Shown here: piece after piece, positions 11,231 to 15,845 of the stretch
How the letters are laid out: each line of letters starts with the position of its first letter
How positions within the stretch are numbered: position 1 is the first letter of the stretch
Source of the DNA: Candidatus Omnitrophota bacterium
Lineage (GTDB): Bacteria > Omnitrophota > Koll11 > Duberdicusellales > 4484-171
Assembly: GCA_030692055.1 (NCBI GenBank)
Contig: JAUYCY010000167.1
Coordinates: 1 to 15,845 of the forward strand
Direction of reading: 5' to 3'
DNA: 15,845 nt
Notes under the pieces: model-generated
What the model saw: only the letters and a program-made list of their open reading frames with translations
Databases searched by the model: none
Told to the model about the DNA's origin: nothing
Position numbers and translations under genes: made by a program

Positions 11231-12664
11231 ATGAACATCGAAAAGTTAAATAAAATTAGCGAAAATTTTGGCTATCCGTTTCTGGAGAATAGCTTTCCGA
11301 AGCCCTTTAGTATCAAAGAAATTTTGGATAATTTTGAGGAAAATAAGCAGGTTAGCGTTGCCGGAAGGCTGGTTACTAAGCGGGAACACGGAAAATCTAG
11401 CTTTGCTCATATAATTGACCATACAGGTAAACTTCAAATATACGCCCAGCTCAATACTTTGGGTAAATATTATGAACTTTTTAAGGATTTGGATATTGGC
11501 GATATCATTGGCGTAAAGGGTAAACTTTTTAAGACGCGAACAGGCGAATTCACGGTTCTTGTTGAAGATTTAAAGCTATTATCGAAAGCCCTAAGGCCTT
11601 TACCTGAAAAATGGCACGGGCTAAAAGATATTGAAGTAAGATATAGACAGCGTTACCTTGACCTAATAGCTAACCCCCAAGTCAAAGAAGTTTTTATGAA
11701 ACGTTCCCTTATAATTTCTTTGATCAGGGATTTTTTCAATAATCTTGGATATATAGAAGTAGAAACGCCAATGTTACACCCTATTGCAGGGGGAGCCAGC
11801 GGTAAGCCTTTCCTTACGCATCATAACGCTAATGATTGCGATGTATATTTAAGAATTGCACCAGAGCTTTATCTCAAAAGGCTACTAGTGGGTGGATTGG
11901 AAAAGATATATGAAATAAATAGAAGTTTTCGTAACGAAGGCATATCTACGCGTCATTCCCCGGAGTTTACTATGCTTGAGGCTTATTGTGCCTATAACGA
12001 TTATGAATATATGATGAAAATTTGCGAAGACTTAATTTCACGGCTTACAAAGGAGATTAACTCTTCTTTAGTTATTGAGTATCAAGGGACAAAAATAGAT
12101 TTTACCCCGCCTTGGCAGAGGATTTCGTTTGCGCAGATTTTTAATAAGGAATTTGGTATTGAGCCAAATGATTCGCAAGAAGTATTTTTAGGAAAAATTA
12201 CAAAGAGACTAGACTTATCTTCTAAAGGTTTAAGCCGTAACCAGATTTTGAATATTACAGAAGAGCTTATTGAAAAATATTACCCTAAAGATAAACCAGT
12301 ATTTATTGTCGATTTTTTTACATGGACTTCGCCATTAGCAAAAAAGAAAAAAGACAATGTGTATCTTGTGGAGCGTTTTGAATTATTTATATCTGGCCTA
12401 GAGGTTGCTAACGCATATTCAGAGCTCAATGACCCTATCGAACAGAGGGAACGTTTCCGGAAGCAATTGGAAATAGAAGAGGAACTTCCTAAAAAAATAG
12501 ATAATGACTTTCTTTTAAGTCTGGAATATGCAATGCCTCCCGCGACAGGTTTAGGTATAGGCATAGATAGGTTGGTTATGGTTCTTCTCAACCAGCCTTC
12601 AATAAGAGACGTAATTCTTTTTCCGCTTCTTAAACCCTTTGAAAACACAGATGAACACAGATAA
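11231..12664 (+). CDS. lysS: Lysyl-tRNA synthetase, class II
   Basis: A 477-residue cytoplasmic enzyme that charges tRNA-Lys. The N-terminal OB-fold anticodon domain spans about residues 35-115 (VSVAGRLVTKREHGKSSFAHI). The class II catalytic core follows, with motif 2 at about 233-250 (FRNEGISTRHSPEFTMLE) and motif 3 at about 440-451 (GLGIGIDRLVMVL). The diagnostic HNA..C..YLRIAPELYLKRL segment of LysRS is present. The N-terminus is slightly shorter than usual for the family. ATG 11231 has no ribosome site and sits right after a perfect promoter. The last residues (ENTDEHR) are encoded by the CACAGAT palindrome that starts at 12645, which seems to have replaced the native 3' end. lolC and lolD follow, an arrangement seen in many bacteria. 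Confidence 0.97.
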   Translation: MNIEKLNKISENFGYPFLENSFPKPFSIKEILDNFEENKQVSVAGRLVTKREHGKSSFAHIIDHTGKLQIYAQLNTLGKYYELFKDLDIGDIIGVKGKLFKTRTGEFTVLVEDLKLLSKALRPLPEKWHGLKDIEVRYRQRYLDLIANPQVKEVFMKRSLIISLIRDFFNNLGYIEVETPMLHPIAGGASGKPFLTHHNANDCDVYLRIAPELYLKRLLVGGLEKIYEINRSFRNEGISTRHSPEFTMLEAYCAYNDYEYMMKICEDLISRLTKEINSSLVIEYQGTKIDFTPPWQRISFAQIFNKEFGIEPNDSQEVFLGKITKRLDLSSKGLSRNQILNITEELIEKYYPKDKPVFIVDFFTWTSPLAKKKKDNVYLVERFELFISGLEVANAYSELNDPIEQRERFRKQLEIEEELPKKIDNDFLLSLEYAMPPATGLGIGIDRLVMVLLNQPSIRDVILFPLLKPFENTDEHR

Positions 12665-12731
12665 AAGACCGCAGATAATCACAGATATTAATCTGTGCCT
12701 ATCTGTGATACGCATCTGTGCTAATCTGTGT
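12645..12731. repeat. CAGAT/ATCTG palindromic array spanning the end of lysS
   Basis: Left arms read CACAGAT, CACAGAT, CGCAGAT, CACAGAT; right arms are four ATCTGTG units. The outermost ACACAGAT (12645-12652) faces ATCTGTGT (12724-12731), so the whole 87-bp block can fold as one long imperfect hairpin. It encodes the last lysS residues and stop, and leaves no ribosome site for lolC. It is related to the element at 6098. Confidence 0.85.
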
Positions 12732-12739
12732 ATAAAAAT

Positions 12740-13894
12740 ATGATGATAGAGTTATATTTAGCTAGACGTTATCTTTTTAGGGGTAGAGCCAAACACATTT
12801 CTTTTATCGGCATCGTTGCTTGTCTAGGAGTTACGGTAGGCGTAGCGGCTCTTATTATAGTAATTTCAGTGATGAATGGTTTTGACCGCGACTTAATGGA
12901 TAGATTGCTTAAGTTCAACTACCATCTAAACATATTTAGCGCGGAAAATAACATACTGCCCCAGGTGAAAAACTTTGTGGACAAAATAGCTTTAGTAGAA
13001 AATACTTCTCTTATTGCCCAGACACAGATTTTTGCCAAAATCGATAAATATGTTTATCCTTTGTATGTTAAAGGTATTGATTTTAGTAACGAAAGCGAAC
13101 GTAAGCTCTTTTTCAGCTACGTAAAGGAAGATTCTAAGATAGATGGTTTTTTTGTTGGCGAAGGGTTAAAAAGTAGACTGGCACCTTTTGAACAAGTAGA
13201 GTATTACCCCTTAGACAAAACATTTAAGTTAAAAACAGAAAAGATTCGTGGTTTCTTTAGGATGGGGCTTTATGATATCGATAACGTCTATATTATCACT
13301 GATTTAGAAAAAGCACGGAGTTTATCTGAAAATTATACTCTCTCTTTAGGCATAAGGTTGAAAAACCCTTACGATGCGACTAGCGTTAAAAACGCGATAA
13401 AACATAAGTTTACAGAAGGTGTTTATATAAATACGTGGATGGATAATCAAGTTTTACTTTCAGCTCTTAAATTAGAAAAGTTGACCATGTTTGTTCTCTT
13501 AAGTTTAATAACTTTAGTTGCTTCTTTTAATATTTTTGCGACATTGACTGTGAAAGTAGTCGAAAAAACTAAAGATATCGGTATTCTAAAAGCACTGGGT
13601 TTTACAAGTAGAAGAATTTTAGCCATATTTAGTTTGCAAGGCTTACTTTTGGGTTTTATCGGCGTTTTAAGCGGTACAGCATTGGGTTTAGGCTTATGCT
13701 TACTTTTACAAAAATATCATTTCATAAAGATACCGGTTGGCATTTACGCTATAGAGCACTTGCCTATATATATAAATTACCGTGATATTGTTTTTATCGC
13801 TCTCTTGGGGCTTCTGTTCTCTTTTATTTCGAGTTTATTTCCTGCAATAAGGGCATCGAAATTACCGCCATCAGAGGCATTGAGATATGAATAA
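12740..13894 (+). CDS. lolC: Lipoprotein-releasing ABC transporter permease (LolC/LolE family)
   Basis: A 384-residue inner-membrane permease. One helix lies near the N-terminus (about residues 20-45, ending in VISVMNGF, a family signature). A periplasmic MacB-like core spans about 50-245, and three helices near the C-terminus lie within about 250-380. The KDIGILKALGFTSRRI coupling motif and the ending RASKLPPSEALRYE are typical. With LolD it extracts mature lipoproteins from the inner membrane and passes them to the periplasmic carrier, implying an outer membrane. LolC and LolE cannot be told apart here; with one permease gene a homodimer is likely. ATG 12740 is chosen over an upstream GTG at 12728 inside the repeat. 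No ribosome site is seen. lolD follows after a 175-base gap filled by a palindrome. Confidence 0.9.
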   Translation: MMIELYLARRYLFRGRAKHISFIGIVACLGVTVGVAALIIVISVMNGFDRDLMDRLLKFNYHLNIFSAENNILPQVKNFVDKIALVENTSLIAQTQIFAKIDKYVYPLYVKGIDFSNESERKLFFSYVKEDSKIDGFFVGEGLKSRLAPFEQVEYYPLDKTFKLKTEKIRGFFRMGLYDIDNVYIITDLEKARSLSENYTLSLGIRLKNPYDATSVKNAIKHKFTEGVYINTWMDNQVLLSALKLEKLTMFVLLSLITLVASFNIFATLTVKVVEKTKDIGILKALGFTSRRILAIFSLQGLLLGFIGVLSGTALGLGLCLLLQKYHFIKIPVGIYAIEHLPIYINYRDIVFIALLGLLFSFISSLFPAIRASKLPPSEALRYE

Positions 13895-13909
13895 AATAGC
13901 GAGACTTAA

Positions 13910-14036
13910 AATAACCAAGCTCCAAGAAACAATAACCAAACAATGACCAATAACCAAATTACAATAATCAAATTTCCTTGTTTGGTTATTGGATGTTGAA
14001 TATTGAAATTTGCTTGGTGATTGTATCTTGGTTATT
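13910..14036. repeat. AT-rich palindromic element between lolC and lolD
   Basis: Terminal arms AATAACCAAG (13910-13919) and CTTGGTTATT (14027-14036) enclose further matching pieces: CAATAACCAAA and AATAACCAAATT on the left, GTTTGGTTATTGG and AATTTG on the right. The 127-bp block could form a long imperfect hairpin. It separates two genes that should be co-transcribed. Such ATAACCAA-type elements are common in palindrome-rich genomes as I recall. Confidence 0.8.
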
Positions 14037-14069
14037 GATTATTTAATTTCTCTTTATTTTCTAATTATA

Positions 14070-14738
14070 ATGAATAACTTATTAGAAGTAACTTCGCTAA
14101 CAAAGATTTACCATAACGGCAGAGAAAATGTCACTGCTGTAAAGAATATTTTGCTTTCGCTTGTCGAAGAGGACTATTTGGCAATCGTAGGGCCTTCCGG
14201 GGCAGGTAAGTCTACACTTTTACATATTATGGGTGGGCTAGATATTCCTAGTGAAGGCAAAGTTTTATTTAGGAGTAGCGATATATATCAAAAGAAAGAT
14301 AAAGAACTTTCTTTATGGCGCAATAAAACTATTGGTTTCGTTTTCCAATTTTATCATTTGATAGAAGAACTGAATGTTTTAGAAAATATTGCCATAGCGG
14401 CATCGCTTAAGGAAAGAAAATTTTCTTTAAAAAAGGCTCAAGAATTGTTAGAATATTTAAATATAGACAATAGAAAGAACTTTTTTCCATCTCAGCTTAG
14501 CGGAGGGGAAAAACAAAAGGTGGCTATTGCCAGAGCTTTAGCTAATGATCCGGAAATTGTTCTTTGTGATGAACCAACGGGAAATTTAGATAAAGATTCG
14601 CAAGATAAGGTGGTTGAACTGCTAGAGAGGTTGAATAAAGAAAAGAAAAAGACAATTGTGCTAGTTACTCACAATTTAGAGTTGGCTAGAAGAGCAAAGC
14701 GTATTGTATTTATAAAAGGCGGGGAGATAGTTAAATGA
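14070..14738 (+). CDS. lolD: Lipoprotein-releasing ABC transporter ATPase
   Basis: A 222-residue ATP-binding subunit with all hallmarks: Walker A GPSGAGKS (41-48), Q-loop VFQFYHL (Gln93), signature LSGGEKQKVAIARAL (143 onward), Walker B IVLCDEPTGNLD (163-174) and the H-loop VTHN (His201). The Q-loop wording and length fit the LolD/MacB/FtsE branch, and the neighbouring permease makes LolD the best name. It powers lipoprotein release at the inner membrane from the cytoplasmic side. The start is ATG 14070 (MNNLLEVTSL); a longer frame from 14010 would take in the AT-rich palindrome. No ribosome site is apparent upstream of the ATG. A hairpin follows within 6 bases of the stop. Confidence 0.94.
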   Translation: MNNLLEVTSLTKIYHNGRENVTAVKNILLSLVEEDYLAIVGPSGAGKSTLLHIMGGLDIPSEGKVLFRSSDIYQKKDKELSLWRNKTIGFVFQFYHLIEELNVLENIAIAASLKERKFSLKKAQELLEYLNIDNRKNFFPSQLSGGEKQKVAIARALANDPEIVLCDEPTGNLDKDSQDKVVELLERLNKEKKKTIVLVTHNLELARRAKRIVFIKGGEIVK

Positions 14739-14743
14739 GACTT

Positions 14744-14762
14744 GCCCCGATTGTATCGGGGC
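14744..14762 (+). terminator. Hairpin after lolD
   Basis: GCCCCGA (14744-14750) and TCGGGGC (14756-14762) form a 7-bp GC-rich stem with a 5-base loop, 5 bases after the lolD stop. CTAGTTCG follows rather than a T run, so it may terminate weakly or mainly protect the mRNA end. Confidence 0.5.
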
Positions 14763-14770
14763 CTAGTTCG

Positions 14771-14883
14771 AATTTACCCCACACCCAGAGAGAAGGGTGC
14801 GGAGTATTTGTATTTTTGAAAATAAATATGGTAAACCTTATGCCTTAGGGGCGTGAAATGTAACCGCTGGGTGTGGGGTTTAA
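14771..14883. repeat. 113-bp element with long terminal inverted repeats
   Basis: CCCCACACCCAG (14777-14788) and CTGGGTGTGGGG (14867-14878) match perfectly over 12 bp. With AATTTA and TTTAATT outside, the match extends to about 18 bp with one indel. The 78-base interior has no coding frame and is AT-rich. Long inverted ends on a small non-coding body resemble a MITE, but no target duplication is clear. An attenuator stem is less likely given the loop size. Confidence 0.55.
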
Positions 14884-14953
14884 TTCGCAGACGGCAGTAG
14901 CCTACGATTTATGTTCGCCGTAGCTCCATGAGTCGTCTGCTCATTAAAGGAGG
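14882..14953. repeat. Gene-proximal structured repeat, copy B
   Basis: Related to copy A at 8715-8783. The outer stem GCAGACG/CGTCTGC is perfect here (7 bp), and inside it CTACG faces CGTAG. It ends at the AAAGGAGG ribosome site of ilvE, 5 bases before ATG 14959, the same position copy A holds relative to the gene at 8789. Confidence 0.75.
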
Positions 14954-14958
14954 AAGTT

Positions 14959-15834
14959 ATGAAGGTATATCTAAATGGAAAATTGGTGGATAAAAACGAA
15001 GCAAAAGTTTCTGTTTTTGATCACGGATTTTTATATGGCGATGGAGTCTTTGAGGGCATAAGAGCGTACAATTGTTTAATTTTTAAGCTTAGAGAACATA
15101 TCGAAAGACTTTTTGAGTCAGCGCACTCTATCATGTTAGATATTCATTTGAGCAAAGAAAAGATGATTGAGGCGGTGATAGCGACACTTCGGGCAAATCA
15201 GTTAAATGACGCTTATATAAGGCTAATTGTTTCCCGCGGCGAAGGAGATTTAGGGTTAGACCCTAGAAAATGTAAAGGCAACGAGACCATAGTTATGATT
15301 ACAGACAAAATTGTTTTTTATCCGGCGAAACTTTACAAAGAAGGTATGGATATTATTACGGTTCCTACCATCAGAAATGTTCCGGAGGCTTTAAACCCTC
15401 AAATCAAATCCTTGAATTATTTGAATAATATTTTAGCTAAGATTGAAGCAATTAACTCTGGTTATCAAGAGGCGTTAATGTTAGACCATCTTGGTTACGT
15501 TGCCGAATGTACAGGGGATAATATTTTTGTGGTTGAAAAAGGAGAGCTTTATACGCCACCCCAATGTATGGGTACGCTGCGGGGTATCACCAGAGACGCC
15601 GTTTTACACATTGCGAAGCGGCTTAAGATTTCTACGCATGAACATGTTTTAACGCGGCACGAACTTTACAATAGCGATGAATGTTTTTTAACCGGAACTG
15701 CCGCAGAAATTATTCCTGTGGTAAAAGTTGACGGGAGAAAAATCGGTGAAGGTAAACCCGGCAAAGCTACTAAATTATTAATGCAGGAATTTCATAAATT
15801 TACAAAAACCGACGGAGTAAAATACACACTGTAA
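14959..15834 (+). CDS. ilvE: Branched-chain amino acid aminotransferase
   Basis: A 291-residue class IV PLP-dependent aminotransferase. It starts with the family's YLNGKLVDKNEAKVSVFDHG, then LYGDGVFEGIRAY. The PLP-binding lysine is Lys150 in QIKSLNYLNN. Later come the GYQEALMLD block, the AECTGDNIF substrate-side motif, the phosphate-binding GTLRGITR and the TGTAAEIIPV loop. This ordering and length fit IlvE rather than D-amino-acid transaminase or aminodeoxychorismate lyase. It makes valine, leucine and isoleucine from their keto acids with glutamate, in the cytoplasm. AAAGGAGG lies 5 bases before ATG 14959. The upstream repeat block and the lolD hairpin suggest its own transcript, although I find no clear promoter. 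It ends 11 bases before the window edge. Confidence 0.93.
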   Translation: MKVYLNGKLVDKNEAKVSVFDHGFLYGDGVFEGIRAYNCLIFKLREHIERLFESAHSIMLDIHLSKEKMIEAVIATLRANQLNDAYIRLIVSRGEGDLGLDPRKCKGNETIVMITDKIVFYPAKLYKEGMDIITVPTIRNVPEALNPQIKSLNYLNNILAKIEAINSGYQEALMLDHLGYVAECTGDNIFVVEKGELYTPPQCMGTLRGITRDAVLHIAKRLKISTHEHVLTRHELYNSDECFLTGTAAEIIPVVKVDGRKIGEGKPGKATKLLMQEFHKFTKTDGVKYTL

Positions 15835-15845
15835 CGCATAGCGCA

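Noticed and set aside
12280..12648. 122-codon open frame on the minus strand inside lysS
   Set aside because: It lies wholly opposite a conserved synthetase gene and its translation resembles no family; the same applies to the other minus-strand frames.
12645..12731. Regular CACAGAT units considered as a CRISPR-like array
   Set aside because: Units are 7-8 bases with no spacers of constant length and the right half is the reverse complement of the left; it is a palindrome.
14010..14069. Twenty-residue upstream extension of lolD
   Set aside because: It is translated palindrome sequence; LolD proteins begin close to the NLLEVTSLTKIY segment.

Overview
The window is an AT-rich stretch in which every gene I can support lies on the + strand. 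The genes suggest a strictly anaerobic, Gram-negative-type bacterium. It has an Hcp whose cysteine spacing is the one seen in strict anaerobes, LolC/LolD lipoprotein-export components that imply an outer membrane, a secreted TIGR04073-type (exosortase-associated) protein, and a pilin fragment fused to DUF4190. The gaps between genes are packed with short palindromes. From memory this resembles uncultured Omnitrophota-like genomes; the lineage is an inference, not something read from the sequence.

Layout. 1-2574: the 3' end of an AlkD-type DNA repair gene, a guanine-deaminase-like enzyme, a cupin, a DUF4190/pilin-like membrane protein and a lipoprotein that ends at a strong terminator. 2581-2837: a palindrome cluster and the first copy of a 105-bp repeat. 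2888-6525: a redox/nitrosative-stress module. It starts with a promoter overlapped by a 17-bp dyad, then a 27-codon Cys-containing peptide, a pair of mutually exclusive hairpins, an Rrf2 regulator with three cysteines, a ferredoxin-like protein, Hcp, and a small two-helix membrane protein with a Met/His/Cys-rich tail. 6623-8265: a GGQ release-factor-like protein, a 54-residue membrane peptide and an M28 peptidase. 8446-9610: a cyclic-di-GMP-I (GEMM) riboswitch with two following terminators, upstream of a ribbon-helix-helix-like protein and the TIGR04073-type protein. 9611-11171: repeat copy 2, the wreck of a cation-diffusion-facilitator gene interrupted by a palindrome, a DUF192 protein that looks short at its C-terminus, a palindrome nest and repeat copy 3. 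11194-14738: lysS from a near-consensus promoter that predicts an almost leaderless mRNA, then lolC and lolD. 14744-15834: a terminator-like hairpin, two repeat elements and ilvE.

Two themes stand out. First, the Rrf2-peptide-ferredoxin-Hcp block looks like one regulatory unit with an undescribed small peptide at its head. Second, palindromic elements of several families fill the gaps. They also reach into functional sequence: the 3' ends of the alkD-like gene and lysS, an arm of the c-di-GMP riboswitch, and the inside of a former CDF gene. This is local evidence that such elements move or are copied. I see no tRNA, rRNA, CRISPR array or complete transposase gene.
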